64,000 nucleotides of DNA, taken from positions 19,458,094 to 19,522,093 of the forward strand of contig NW_020654422.1 of the NCBI RefSeq assembly GCF_003589595.1, given 5' to 3'. The translations under genes and the position numbers were made by a program. Below the pieces are notes generated by a model, which was not told the origin of the DNA, ran no database searches, and saw only the letters and a list, made by a program, of their open reading frames with translations. Source of the DNA: Hyposmocoma kahamanoa. Taxonomy: Eukaryota; Arthropoda; Insecta; Lepidoptera; Cosmopterigidae. This document shows, piece by piece, positions 1-10,356 of this stretch (position 1 is the first letter of the stretch; each line of letters starts with the position of its first letter).

Positions 1-845
1 AATGACATGGCTTTGTGCTTACACTCATTTGAATTTTGAATTTGATAATGAAAATGACAAAAAAAAATTGGTAACTTACTTTATCTTTTGGCAGGTTAGT
101 ATATTAGCGGAAGCTACGCGCGCGGAAGTACAGATTTTTTTGTAGAATTGTGACTTGAACAAGTTCTTCATTGTTCGTCTAAATATGATTAATATTGTCG
201 CTATATTCTGTGTTTATTTTTCAGTAACTCATTTTAACGGAACTTACTTTTGGTACGCTGCTATTTTCCTTATTTTTCCTATACTAAGAGGACTTTCCCA
301 TGGCCTAAATATCAATCCTGAATTTGTAAGTGGTGGCGGCGGTTATAATATATTATTATTGTAATCAAATGCATCCTACATTTTAAAAGTTAATGCTTTT
401 AAAATATTGTTGTATTGTAAGAGCATTCTTTAGAATTATATATTCATTTATTCATTTGGAACACGAATAGATTTCATAGAAAATATAAGATAGAAAGACA
501 ACATTTGGTAAGGCACAATTCTTAGGTGTAAGCCAATTACAGGTATTCGCATCATTCTATATATACCCAGATACAAAAAAAAATTTAAGGTAAAATTTAA
601 GGTAAATAATTGATTATAAGATCGAAATAAACAGTTGATTGATGTAAATATGACAGCAATGATGCAATTGTATTAATTAAATATTTTGTGAAAGATAAAA
701 GAAATAATAATGAAAATAAATTATTAAGCTGTAGGCACATGCGATTTACATTTAAATTTATAGAGAGAATCATTAAAAATGTCAAGACCAGTTGGATTGC
801 AATTATTAAATGTGTTATAACGTCTTCGGAATTATGCCTTCAAAA
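1..845. other. Unassigned AT-rich stretch
   Basis: No recognisable gene or repeat shared with the rest of the window. A 69-codon open frame at 155-364 contains a hydrophobic stretch, and a possible exon inside it is bounded by a TTTTTCAG-like acceptor near 223 and a GTAAGT donor at 326. The support is too thin to call an exon. Confidence 0.4.
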
Positions 846-1069
846 TTAAACGATGTTGTTAAAAAATGCCTCGTCTATTGCCTCGGTCCAGTCCTGTGTC
901 CATCTAAGTGTGTGATGCCAAGGTTCTATTTCTGAAGTAGTGATAGCAAAAACCCCCGTGAAATTGCACTCGTGTACGTTGTAGCAAAAAAGTGCATCAC
1001 CAAAAGGAGTTTGAAATTTTAATTGTGTAGTTAGGGCGCTAGGAGACAATTTCTTCTCAACGTACTGCG
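846..1069 (-). CDS. Candidate terminal coding exon, product unknown
   Basis: On the reverse strand about 73 codons are open and end in TAA at 848-846. The translation is balanced and protein-like, for example TPFGDALFCYNVHEC, then EPWHHTLRWTQDW, ending AFFNNIV. The upstream side looks like an intron end: a pyrimidine-rich CTTTTGTTTTCTG tract is followed by ATCACAG at about 1070. The exon would start at 1069 (two bases completing a codon), or at 1064 if the next AG is used. The frame stays open through the acceptor, so the start is a judgement. I recognise no domain; two cysteines lie close together (CYNVHEC). No partner exon is visible in the window, so any upstream exons would lie further right or be disrupted by repeats. 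It could also be a chance frame or an old transposon fragment. Confidence 0.35.
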
Positions 1070-1219
1070 CTGTGATCGATGATGACAGTTTTTAGCAGAA
1101 AACAAAAGCGAATCGAAGACTGTGGTCTATTTTTTAAATGTTTTGTAAACATACAGGTACTTACCGGTACAGATAAACTACCGCTGTAATTAAAATACCT
1201 ATTTATGGAAGTCTTATCG

Positions 1220-1266
1220 AACGGGTTATGTCGCGCATTTGCAACGCTGCTAAAAGTAGACATGTG
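1220..1266 (+). repeat. Fragment of an inverted-repeat element arm
   Basis: The stretch GTCGCGCATTTGCAACGCTG followed by CTAAAAGT and ACATGTGTAACC matches the arm at about 16797-16835 (GTCGCGCGTTTGCATCGCTG, GTGTGTAACC). Only this arm is recognisable here. Confidence 0.35.
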
Positions 1267-1533
1267 TAACCAATCTGATATATTTTAAATTTTTTTTTGT
1301 CAAAAGTATACACTTTTTATTATATATAAATAACACTGGCTTGCGAAAGTGCAATTTGTAAAATATAATTATTTTACAAATTGGTAAAATAACGCCACAT
1401 CTGCAAAATTACAACTTTACAGGAAATACGTTTAAATATTCTAAGAACGAAAGTAACTGATAAATGTTGTAATTAATTCATGCTTCAATAGGGATGTACA
1501 TAATTTGTTGCATGTATAGTTCGTATAAAAAGT

Positions 1534-1606
1534 GTGGTAGCTTAAGGGTTTGATGTACCGCATCTTGAGCAGTCGTGGGTTCGAATCCGGGTCACTTTTG
1601 AGTGCG
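1534..1606 (+). repeat. tRNA-like SINE head fragment
   Basis: GGTAGCTTAAGGG resembles an A box, and GGGTTCGAATCCGGG about 45 bases later is a good B box. The spacing fits a tRNA-derived pol III promoter. The flanks do not form an acceptor stem, so this is a SINE fragment or decayed tRNA pseudogene. A related head lies at 29090-29186 on the other strand. Confidence 0.45.
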
Positions 1607-1661
1607 AAATTTTATTGGAAATTTACCATCAGTTTTGCGGTTTTAGTGGACTATGGCTTAA

Positions 1662-1700
1662 ATAATAGGTTCTCAAACCTTTTGGCTACCCACCCACCTG
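1662..1700 (+). mobile_element. Possible hAT-like terminus
   Basis: GGTTCTCAAACCTTTTGGC resembles the CAGnGGTTCTCAAACTTTTT type of hAT terminal repeat. No partner end or target duplication was found, so this is a resemblance only. Confidence 0.2.
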
Positions 1701-1956
1701 CCTGAGGCAAATTAAAAAAATTTTGTGCGCTCACCGTCACAAAAAATAATTGAAAACACGCATTTTTTGTATTAGCTTAACAAAAAAAATCACAAGAAAA
1801 AAAATACATATGGTGAAAGATCTGTGTAAATTTATGTATAGGTTATTTCCTACTTGCCAAATACACATATTTAAAAATAAAAGAAACAAAAATTATTTCA
1901 TGGTTTTGAATAAGGACTATTTTGGCCAGAACTAGCTCACATAAAGCTTGTCTCAT

Positions 1957-2010
1957 TTTGAGTTAAGTATATATGTATGTAGTATATATTTTGAGTTAAG
2001 TATATATGAT
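1957..2010 (+). repeat. Two-copy direct repeat, about 33-bp spacing
   Basis: TTTTGAGTTAAGTATATATG occurs twice, separated by GTATGTAGTATATA-like sequence. It looks like a local duplication. Confidence 0.6.
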
Positions 2011-2225
2011 GTATTTTAGTTGTTTTTTACAATATTCTAACGACGGTTTTATTGACGTGCAGAGAATCAAATGTTACGTTTAACTATTGTATAATCTTGA
2101 ATTTCACATGTTTCGAGTTACAACACTACTGTAAAAGCAGTGCGATATATAGTGTAGTTTATACAGATAATTTAAGGTTCCGAATTGCTTTCGAGGCCCC
2201 TACCCCCTAGGACTCTTCAGCGCCC

Positions 2226-2300
2226 ACTGCGGGGTGTTAGATTCAGATTCAGATTAATTTATTTCTCAAATATAACATTACAGTATAAATTGCACTACAT
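2226..2300 (+). repeat. Family E fragment with AGATTC repeats
   Basis: Three AGATTC units run into AATTTATTTCTCAAATATAA. This resembles the start of the element at 44401 (AAGTCAAAATCAGG then CATTTATTTCATAGG). Short hexamer runs followed by TTTATT are also present near 34570 and 49808. Probably the end of a LINE or SINE read in antisense. Confidence 0.35.
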
Positions 2301-2454
2301 GTCAAAGTATAAGAAATTATATTGAGATCGTCAAAAAGGAAAATTATAAGGAAAGCACACAATAATTAGAAAATTAACAATTCATTAAGTATATAATATT
2401 GTTGCCATTAAATTATATATCAAATATCATTCTCCATCAAGGATCGTCATAAGT

Positions 2455-2545
2455 TAGGGACCACTTTGGGAAACTATGGCATAAACCCTCGCCTGAGAGG
2501 AGATCCGTGCCCAGCAGTGAAACGCAAAACTGGGTTGATGGTGAT
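2455..2545 (+). repeat. LINE 3'-UTR remnant
   Basis: The order ACTATGGC, AACCCTCGCCTGAGAGGAG, CGTGCCCAGCAGTGAAACG, GGGTTGATGGTG follows the common lepidopteran RTE-type LINE tail (GGACTATGGCC, GAGAGGAGACC, CGTGCTCAGCAGTG, GATGATG). The family match is from memory of such tails. It ends before the D copy. Confidence 0.45.
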
Positions 2546-2616
2546 AGTTCGTAATATTTCTATGGATTTTATTATAGCAAGAGTACGAATTAAGAAAGTT
2601 ATATGTGTAAAACTTT

Positions 2617-2893
2617 GTGGGACTCTGACGGGACGAACAAGTCGTGCGTCTGGTGGTAAGCGACACGCTTGTCCATAACAGTTGCAGTGCCACTCAGAGC
2701 TTTAAATCGCAAAGATCTTAAGGGCACTACCAATGCGCCCGTCATCCTGAGACATAAGTTGACAAGTCCCATGTGCCTGTAATTTCACCAGGACCCTTAC
2801 CCTTCAAAACCGGAACTTAGTAATGCTCATATTACTGCTTAGTGGTACTTCCCTGAACGAAATCTTTCACAACGAGTTCTACAGCTGCTATTA
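2617..2893 (-). repeat. Family D copy, near full length
   Basis: Reverse complement of the D consensus. Read on the + strand: GACGGGACGAACAAGTCGTG, TAAGCGACACGC, CAGTGCCACTCAGAGC, GTGCCTGTAATTTCACCAG, then the antisense 5' block ending GAGTTCTACAGC. The GGCAG AAATAGGTAAGGTGG part of the 5' block is deleted. Confidence 0.8.
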
Positions 2894-2964
2894 ATAAAAT
2901 TGCGATAATAACCCGGGAACATATTTATTACGAGAACGTATTTGTAACCGGGTGTTGGAGTCTA

Positions 2965-3170
2965 ACCTAGTTTGAGCTCCCTCCTGGCAGATACCTTGTC
3001 CAATGCATTAGCATAGCCATACAAAAGGGGATCGCCGCCAGCATCTTGGGTACCTTGCCACGGGGAGCCAATTTTATTAACATAATTTCATTCTAGTTTT
3101 ATTTTCTAATGTTTACGCTTTTACCTGTATATTCCAACTTATTGTGTAATAAACACTTTAAATTGTATAC
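2965..3170 (+). pseudogene. LINE ORF2 C-terminal tail and 3' UTR
   Basis: From about 3012 the frame reads IAIQKGIAASILGTLPRGAN. This matches the C-terminal tail usually written IQRGNAASILGTLP in insect LINE ORF2 proteins; the recognition is from family knowledge. The stretch after it (AATAAACAC near 3150) looks like an AT-rich LINE 3' UTR. Only the last few dozen codons survive, with no start and no RT motifs, so it is a 5'-truncated dead copy. The clade (CR1/L2 or jockey) cannot be settled from the tail. Confidence 0.5.
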
Positions 3171-4220
3171 TTACATAAAAACTATTTATTTTTTATTTAT
3201 ACTGAAAAAGACAGCTTTGTCAATAACAAGGCAAATTTATTTAAATTAGTTTTAAAACTAAGGAAGCCTTGAGGCGGAAAGAAACATTATTTGGGAGCAT
3301 GGTGGTATGATGCATAAGTTTGTAGTACTTAATTATGATTTGGTTACGAAATTTTAAAATTTTATGTCTTTTTCAGTATGTTTTTCGCATATCAAAATGG
3401 CGTGATATTTTTGAACGTCTTCTTCACGGCGAAAGTCGTGAGATATCGCTTTCGATCACGTTCGTCGCGGATAATAAAATACATTATCGAAGCAATCAAT
3501 CGCCGCGTGCGCAGTTTGGCGTAGCCCTGTGTGGAGTTAATATGTAAAGCGCATGACGGGTGGCGGTCGCGGCGCGTGGCACTCCCGCGCACCAGTACCC
3601 GTTCCACAACTTATCCAAGCGCCGATTATTTCCAAATAAAAAAGAGAAAGAAAACCGTCTTATACCCGCTATCTTGCACTTCAAAATAAACCTTATCTTC
3701 AGTCGTATAATTAATTCATACTCATCCTATTCTCGTTTTAGCTCAGGAATTCTCGTTTTTGCAACAAATGCTGGATACTTTTTTGTATTCATTTTAAATA
3801 AGGCGTGTATTTCATTTATTTCTTAATAAGCAATGCGACCGTTCTTTTCCTTCGTTCAATTAAGAAGTAGTATGTTGTTGAGATACTGGTTACAGGATTA
3901 ACTTCAGATACTACAAAGTTATAAATGTTTAATTTAAGATTTACTCCTTCTTTATAAATACGATTTTTAAACACGGTTGTTTTATTCATAAAACATGAAA
4001 AAGGTGCAATAAGTGACTTTATTACTTTTTAATGTTTATAAAAACGAAATATTTGTGTGTCAACTTTGGTGAGTTGTTATAACCACGCTCAAAGTTTCTA
4101 ATCTATTAAAACCATTGCGGGAAAATGTGTTTTTACAAATGTGTCTACAGCAGAGACAGCGGATTTTTTGCAGGTAGATTTCTCCACTATGTGCCTGTCT
4201 TTTGTTTCAACAAATATGCT
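3171..4220. other. Unassigned stretch with a GC-rich patch
   Basis: No repeat match within the window. A GC-richer patch at about 3415-3610 contains CG-rich text such as GGCGGTCGCGGCGCGTGGC with open frames on both strands. I could not connect it to a known protein. The rest is AT-rich. Confidence 0.35.
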
Positions 4221-4221
4221 A

Positions 4222-4521
4222 CAGGAGAGTAGGAGGTTCTTTGTGAAAAAAAAAAGATCGTCCAGGGAAGTACTGCCACCTTACCTATTTCTGCCGCCAA
4301 TCAGTAATGTCAGCATTAATGTGTTCCGGTTTTGATGGGTTAACGGTGTTGGTGAAATTGCAGGCACATGGGACTTATAAACTTAGTCTCAGGGTGACGG
4401 GCGCAGTGGCAGTGTCCCTCAGATTAAAGCTTCTGAGTGGCACTGCAACTGTTATGGACGGGCGTGTCGAGCTTACCATCAGGCGCACGACTTGTTCGTC
4501 CCGTCACTTGATTTTATAAAA
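4222..4521 (+). repeat. Family D copy
   Basis: Contains CCAGGGAAGTACTGCCACC, TTACCTATTTCTGCCGCCAA, GGTGAAATTGCAGGCACATG, GGTGACGGGCGCAGTGGCAG and GACTTGTTCGTCCCGTCACT, ending GATTTTATAAAATAAG. The first 30 bases are degraded. Confidence 0.85.
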
Positions 4522-4544
4522 TAAGAAAATAAATATTTCATAGT

Positions 4545-4781
4545 TTGCTCATAGATGGCGCTACGACTAAAAAGTCGTTCAAAAACCAAATACAAAGAAA
4601 CGACAATAAGCACTTCGAAAAATTCGTGAGGTCCGCTGGTTCGTTCCGTGGCTTACTTGGTATAGCGTCTGGCACGGTAAGCTAGAATATGTCGGTTCGA
4701 ATCCGGCCGCATCGAAGGATTTTTTTCTGAGTGTTCGATCTTTGTATTAATAATTATAACAAACTAGTGGAGTAATTTCAC
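4545..4781 (+). repeat. Family A tRNA-like SINE
   Basis: The head is ATAGATGGCGCTACG and AAAAAGTCGTTCAAAAACC. A tRNA-like middle follows: TCCGTGGCTTACTTGGTATA (A box), then GGTTCGAATCCGGCC (B box). The tail is ATAATTATAACAAACTAGTG, GAGTAATTTCAC. The pol III-type promoter lies in the middle of the element, not at its 5' end. It immediately follows a D copy. Confidence 0.8.
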
Positions 4782-5594
4782 AAAAATAATTGAATATCAA
4801 TTCAATAAAAATTTAAAATAAATATGTGACTTTCTTTTGTTTTAACAACCGTGTCTACATCTACAACAGACGAAGCGGTTCTTTTGCAGATGCACTTCTC
4901 CACTACGTGATTTTCTTCTGTTTCAACAAATGGATCTACAGCCGAGAAGGCAGTTCTTTTGAATAATGTTTTGAGACCTTGTAGCTCGTGGACAGCTAGT
5001 TACTTATAAAACTACCATATTTATTGGGTCAATGACCTAGCTGCAGTGTACAGGAGTACAAAGTTCTCGTTGATACTCTGCTCGTTTGTTTTATAAGGTA
5101 AAAATACTTCCTGGACAAATTTACTTAAATTAAGGAAAGCACATTGGTGAAAAAAGCGTATCAAATAACGGAAGCGACTCCTTACGAATAATTAGTTACT
5201 ATACAAGGTTAATGCCTTTGTAAATCATGTAGAGTTGAACTTAAGTGCATTCATACAGCGCACATTTATGTAATTTAACATGTTCGTGTACTATAAATAC
5301 GTTCAGGATGATAATTAACGATAATCAAGTTATTATAATCATACGAACAGTTAAAAACATATAAATTATGAGTAATCATTGACCAATTCAAATTAACTCG
5401 AGCAAACATAAGCTGCGAATCCAACTAATTGCGATTGAATTACGTTTTTGTTTCATATTATTTTTATATTACTGGTCAAGTGACAAAATTGCTGTACCAA
5501 AATCCTGTCGACTGATCTAAGGAAGCTATGGTGGGTTAGTTCTGAGCTGGACCACAGTTACAGACATAGTTAAAATCCTTAGATCATAATAGTA
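4782..5594. other. Unassigned AT-rich stretch
   Basis: Nothing recognisable apart from a partly repeated phrase, TTTCAACAAATGGATCTACAG, also seen near 4206 and 4850. This suggests a local duplication of about 70 bases around CTACAGC AGAGACAG / CTACAACAGACGAAG. Confidence 0.4.
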
Positions 5595-5850
5595 GTGTTC
5601 ATATTACTGCTTGGAGCCATAAATAGGTAAGGTGGTAGTACTAGGTAGGATTTGACGTTATAAGGGTGCAAATGGGACTTGACAACTTATGTATCAGGGT
5701 GACGGGCGTAGTGTCAATGCCCCTTTGCGATTTAAGGTCTGAGTGGTACTGCAACTGTTATGGATAGGCATGTCGCTTACCAGCAGGCGCACAACTGTTT
5801 CGTCCCGTCATTTTAAAAAAGAAGTCGTTCATAAGGAGCTCTACTTCCAC
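5595..5850 (+). repeat. Scrambled family D copy
   Basis: 5598-5642 is the D 5' block in antisense (TATTACTGCTTGGAGCC, AATAGGTAAGGTGGTAGTAC). 5644-5817 is the D body and 3' end in sense (GGGTGACGGGCGTAGTG, TCGTCCCGTCATTTTAAAAA). 5829-5846 is again antisense 5' (TTCATAAGGAGCTCTACTTC). The arrangement implies inversion or an insertion of one copy in another. Confidence 0.65.
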
Positions 5851-6763
5851 TTGTAAATATTACACGATTTACAAAATCGTTTACATTCAGTGGAACATGT
5901 GTGAGATACAATTTAAGGACTTAATCTAGAATGGAGACCTAATTCTTGTACATACAGCATTATTATGCAAAGTGTAAACATATTTGCATAAGTATTACAA
6001 AAAAAGGTAAAATAAGATTACAAACTTAAAACTAATGCGAACAGAGAATAACACAGATATTAATTTGACAGTAGGTACTAAATAAGAAGACGAGTCGAAG
6101 TAATTGAGGAGGGATATTTGTGGAAATGGTGTTAATATCATCACTCAAGATGATATATAATCTAAAATAAGTCATTCTTATAAACTCTGAAAAACTGACC
6201 ACCAGAAGTCTTGTTTCGTTTTTATAAAGACGAAGGTTTTATGTGTGCTTCAACAATGTAAAAACATCTCACACTTGATGGCTTGTTTATCGAGTATTGT
6301 ACCAATAAAAACAATCTTGCAGCGGCTCTGTTCATTAAAGAATTTGTTGACAAGCAATTAAGGTTGGTTCAGGTACACGCAGACTGCAGTACGACACGAA
6401 TTTTTGTTGACCGGGCGTTGAATTTTTTTTGTTGAATTTTTCAAGACGCGCTCAATATTGATGTTACGTCTTTTTCTCACTTTAAAGAATGATATCTTCA
6501 GGTATTATTTTATAATTTATAACATTCGTGTTCTAACTGTGATGTTTAATATTAAGATTGTAGCCAAGCCTTGGCGAAAATTGAAGAAAATACTCGTTCC
6601 ACATAATTTTTATTGCAATATTTTTATTATAGAGGTAGAAACAAAGAAAAGTTAGGGAAAGGAGAAGGAAAACCTGTAACAAAAAATAAATCGTATAAAA
6701 ATACAGGTACAATATTAGAAAACACACTCCTTAACTTAAATTACATACGAATATGCTTATGGT
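5851..6763. other. Unassigned AT-rich stretch
   Basis: No shared repeat recognised. Around 6360-6430 the sequence GGTTGGTTCAGGTACACGCA is GC-richer and could be the end of a small inverted-repeat element. No second end was found. Confidence 0.35.
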
Positions 6764-7135
6764 ATGCATGCTAACTATGTTAACAGATCTGCAGAAAGGG
6801 TCAGCACAAGCACAAGTCTAAAACTGAACGTCTCTAAAACAAAAATTAAGTCCAACATTCCAGGGATAAGATTTCTTCAGATGCCTGTTTATGTTGTTGA
6901 CCACCACATTTATTTAGGACACAAAATTACTTTGGGCCTACTAAACCAAACGGCGGAGGTCGATAGGCGCATAGCACAAGCTTGGTGAGCTTTTGGGGCA
7001 AATATTGCGATGCAAACGTATACCGCAGAGGCTAAGGACTAAGGTCTTCAATCGTTTGTCCTGGCACTATTCGTCTTTGACATGGAAACAGCGACTCTGA
7101 CGAAGAAGTCCGCAGAGAAGTTATTAAGAGGGAGC
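6764..7135 (+). pseudogene. RTE-like LINE reverse transcriptase fragment
   Basis: The 6764-6988 frame reads LKLNVSKTKIKSN, then HHIYLGHKITLG, then AEVDRRIAQAW. This is the post-catalytic palm/thumb segment of RTE/BovB-type ORF2 (L.L...KTK.M.N, YLGQ, V.RRI...W). The frame stops just after AQAW. The following bases still resemble the next family block (KTKVFN after a shift), so there is at least one stop or frameshift. The YxDD catalytic box is missing, as is everything before it. Dead copy, about 125 codons. Confidence 0.6.
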
Positions 7136-7585
7136 AGAGGAAAAATTACTAATCTTCGATTTGATTTTAGAGGGGTATATCCACTTTAAAGTTAAAAATA
7201 AAATATTGTATGGGTAACTACACGATATATTCAAGCATAGACACTAATCAGAAACATAAAACAATAAAGTTTCCTCGATAGATAAAAATCACGAAATGAC
7301 CTCTAATTTTCACATTTTTTCGATTCATCCTCGAAATGCTACAGGTTGTTAGGACAAAAATTAGATAATTAATTATATTTATGCATGATCGAGAACTGTC
7401 ACTACGGATTTTTTTTAATCCCTTTAGTTTTAGAGTTATTCCGCTAAAATGAATTTGGTACTTTTAATGCGCAAAATTCAACATCTCCTGTCGCATGTCA
7501 CGCGAACTTCAGGCATATATTTGTTTCACAAATTTGGGCGGAGCCAACGTCAATACTTTTTTGGCATGCTCCCTCTTAAATTAAA
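7136..7585. other. Unassigned stretch
   Basis: AT-rich, no recognisable element. Confidence 0.4.
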
Positions 7586-7680
7586 TGCTCACGTTGTTGC
7601 TTGGCGGCAGAAATAGGTAAAGTGACAGCTCTATTTCCTTGGACGAACTCTTTCACAATAAGCTCTGCTGTTACTGAAAT
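7586..7680 (-). repeat. Family D 5' fragment
   Basis: TGCTTGGCGGCAGAAATAGG, TAAAGTGACAG, TTCCTTGGACGAACTCTTTC and AATAAGCTCTGCTG are the D 5' block in antisense. Only about 95 bases remain. Confidence 0.7.
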
Positions 7681-8685
7681 GATTGCAGATTTATGTCATG
7701 CTATGGTATAAATCCACGCTTTGAGTGATGAACGCCCCACTCCGCCTCTACCTAAGGCGCGGGTAAGCTTAAATGCTCGATCTATGTTAGAATTAGTTTC
7801 ATAATCATGAAGTACAAGAAGCTGTATTACACTTGTGCTTTATAAAATATTATTATTATGGTTTGAATACAATACTTTTATTACTTATTTTTATTACTTT
7901 TTGAGCAAAACAAAGGGAACTGTCTTGTCCTTATGCCACGCTAGATGGTCGGCATAACATGTATTTTTCTTCCACTCTCCTCTATTATCGACATTTTCAT
8001 ATTCACATCTTTCTTATGCATGCCATCTTTCACACACACAAAACAAAACGCACTAAAGGTGGAAAATTCGAAAAAGACCTCGTGACAAGTAGGCTGACAA
8101 TATTTCCCCGTTTGGACGGCATAATGCAATATAATTTAAGTAATAATTATTTAAGTAATAAATAACTATAACGTCATTGAGTGAGTTGAGAATTGGCAAA
8201 ACATTATTAGCTTACGCATGGATAGAGAACCTCAAATAAAAAATATTTTTTTATATTTAGTATAAAAATAAGTACCACCAATTTAAAAAAAAAAAGATAC
8301 AATTCCCGGTAAACGGGGAGGCATTTCATTCATTAAAGGTTTCGGTAACTGGTTCAGTGACGTCACGACACTGAATTGTGGTCAAGCGACACGTGCCGTG
8401 GTCTTATAAATAATTTATCACCGGACCACTCGGAAGCAAAACACCAATTAAAGTGAAGGTTAATAATTCAAAAATAACTCGCTATCTCGAAAATGCTAAG
8501 GCATAATAAAGTAAATAAGGTACTCGAGATACAGGGCGTCCGGATTATAATTTCGCTGCACTCGAATATCTTCTTTTATAATTACTGTGATTACAAAGTT
8601 ATTACTTTACGTCAAGTTAATGAAACTTTTAAACAGTGCTACCATCAGTTTACAGCGATCGTGAATACTTACATTTTATATGAAA
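7681..8685. other. Unassigned stretch
   Basis: AT-rich. At 7680-7760 a phrase CTATGGTATAAATCCACGC weakly resembles the LINE 3' UTR at 2470. Two overlapping opposed frames near 7941-8165 look like chance. Confidence 0.35.
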
Positions 8686-8916
8686 GGAGGAGGCTTAAAT
8701 ATTTCTGCCGCCAAGCCGTAAGTCAGCATTACTGTGTTTCAGTTTAGAAGGGTAAGGGTGCTGGTGAAATTACAGGCACATGGGACTTGTCAGCTTATGT
8801 CTCAGGGTGACGGGCGCAGTGGCAGTGCCCTTCAGATCTTTGCGATTTAAAGCTCTGAGTGGCACTGCAACTGTTATGGACAGGCGTGTAGCTTACCATT
8901 AGGCGCACGACTGTAT
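8686..8916 (+). repeat. Family D copy, 5' truncated
   Basis: Starts within TATTTCTGCCGCCAAGCC and runs through GGTGCTGGTGAAATTACAGG, GGTGACGGGCGCAGTGGCAG and GCGATTTAAAGCTCTGAGTG to AGGCGCACGACTGT. The TCGTCCCGTC tail is lost, and the J copy starts directly at that point. Confidence 0.85.
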
Positions 8917-8919
8917 TTT

Positions 8920-9125
8920 TTTTGTTTGTTCACCGATTTTGATAATTCTTTGTTGTTGTGCCTCAGTGTTCATTCCATTTAAGTTTAAAGAAAGTCTTTT
9001 ACCTCTAAGGGTGTTGAACCAAGGGATGAATCCGTTTTCACGCACTTTCCGATAACCAATTTCAATAAAACTTAGCAAATGATGTAATTCTACGAACTTC
9101 AGAGGTCAGTTTTTTTAGTACTCTG
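8920..9125 (+). repeat. Family J copy
   Basis: Shares with 10357-10625 the order TTGTTCACCGATTTTGATAA, GTTTAAAGAAAGTCTTTTAC, CTCTAAGGGTG, GGATGAATCCGTTTTCACGC, ACTTTCCGATAACC, AATTTCAATAAAACTTAGCA and a terminal GAGGTCAGTTTTTTTA. Confidence 0.65.
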
Positions 9126-9188
9126 TACTGATTTATGTATATATAATACTCACGGTTAGACGCGGTAATTGTTTTTAACTAAACAATT

Positions 9189-9348
9189 AAGCCGAACGGT
9201 TCGATTCCTGGCCTGGGAGAAATATTTGTATGGCCTACATTTAGTTCCCTTGTGAGTTTGGATGTAATTTGTGGTTTTGTATGTGTGTCGATAGCACCCG
9301 CTACATAGGGATTCCCTAGTACGGGCTATGAGTGTGGGCGTTAATAAA
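9189..9348 (+). repeat. Family B SINE with fused A and B boxes
   Basis: GCCGAACGGTTCGATTCCTG joins the A-box text GGCCGAACGG directly to the B-box text GGTTCGATTCC, deleting the roughly 35 bases normally between them. The body GAGAAATATTTGTATGGCCT, GTAATTTGTGGTTTTGTATG and GGGATTCCCTAGTACGGGC is typical of B. Confidence 0.75.
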
Positions 9349-9390
9349 ACATACCATGATTACCTATTGCGTAGTAATATATATTTATAT

Positions 9391-10329
9391 TAGGCGAGAG
9401 CGGGACTGAACGTTCCGATTTTCAAATAAGTTGAAGTTTTATACTGAAAATGAAGGAGTTATTTTTAACATGTGGAAATATTGAACAAATGTTTATCGCT
9501 TTTTGTAATAGTATAGTCACTTCTACTAATACCTCAATAGTTTTTTTCATACAGGCAATTTTTTGACAAATTTCGGAGCGGAACATTCAGCCCCGCTTTG
9601 GGGCGCGTTGTTTCGGCAAATTGTTCCGCCTAAATTATAACAGGATAACAAGGATTTTCCTAAATAAAACCACCTTATGTTTATATTATGCACAACTAAC
9701 TTAAAAAAAACAAACTACATTCTTATTCATCAGTAATATTATTCATAGCTCATTTCTTCACGTGAATCACAGTTTAGACTCACATAAGTGACATCATCTT
9801 GTCTAAATATTTGACATGAGCCCGTTTGTAGTTTCGCATCCTTAAAACAAAGAATAATCAACATAATCATAATATATAATAAATAGGTCATAAGAATTTT
9901 AAGTATGATTGCACGTCAATTGGGGAAGTTGTTCCTAGGAACAACGAGGAACTTGCAGCCCCAAATTACGTTTTTATACGAAGACTGACGTGCCGGCAAA
10001 GTAATAGAACAATGAAAAAAATGCTCAAACAATAAGATTCCTTACTAATATCACTACAATTTAGAAAAGTTACGTATGAATCGGCCCATAATAAACAAAG
10101 ACAGACCAAAAAATTTAAACATGAAAAAATGTACTTACGTGATGTTTTGACAGCTCCACGCACATAGCCACACTTTCGTCGTCGCCGGAGTAAATGAAAT
10201 GGCTGCCGAGAATGCGTATCACCTGACGCTTTAACGACGTGCTTCACATGTATTGCTATATATTTTTCTTGCAAAGTTATTGCTGTGAGAACAACTTACC
10301 ACGGGAACTACCAGCCCCGGTCTCTCCTA
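9391..10329. mobile_element. 939-bp inverted-repeat element with internal end copies
   Basis: The left end is TAGGCGAGAGCGGGACTGAA, CGTTCCG. The right end read backwards is TAGGAGAGACCGGGGCTGGT, AGTTCCC, so the two ends are imperfect inverted repeats of about 27 bp. The same motif (GGAAC..nCAGCCCCG) recurs inside at about 9574-9595 (GCGGAACATTCAGCCCCGCT) and 9947-9963 (GAGGAACTTGCAGCCCC). An 18-bp perfect palindrome GTTGTTCCTAGGAACAAC lies at 9928-9945. The flanks are (AT)n, so no target duplication can be read. A reverse-strand frame (10274-9966) has a GTAAGT donor at about 10138 and could be a decayed exon, but I recognise no transposase. Confidence 0.45.
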
Positions 10330-10356
10330 TATATGTATATTAACAGAAAAAAGAGT

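Noticed and set aside
155..364. 69-codon hydrophobic frame with possible splice sites
   Set aside because: The acceptor and donor are plausible but short and common in AT-rich DNA. No homology or partner exon.
1662..1700. Full hAT element start
   Set aside because: Kept only as a weak feature because no second end or target duplication was found.
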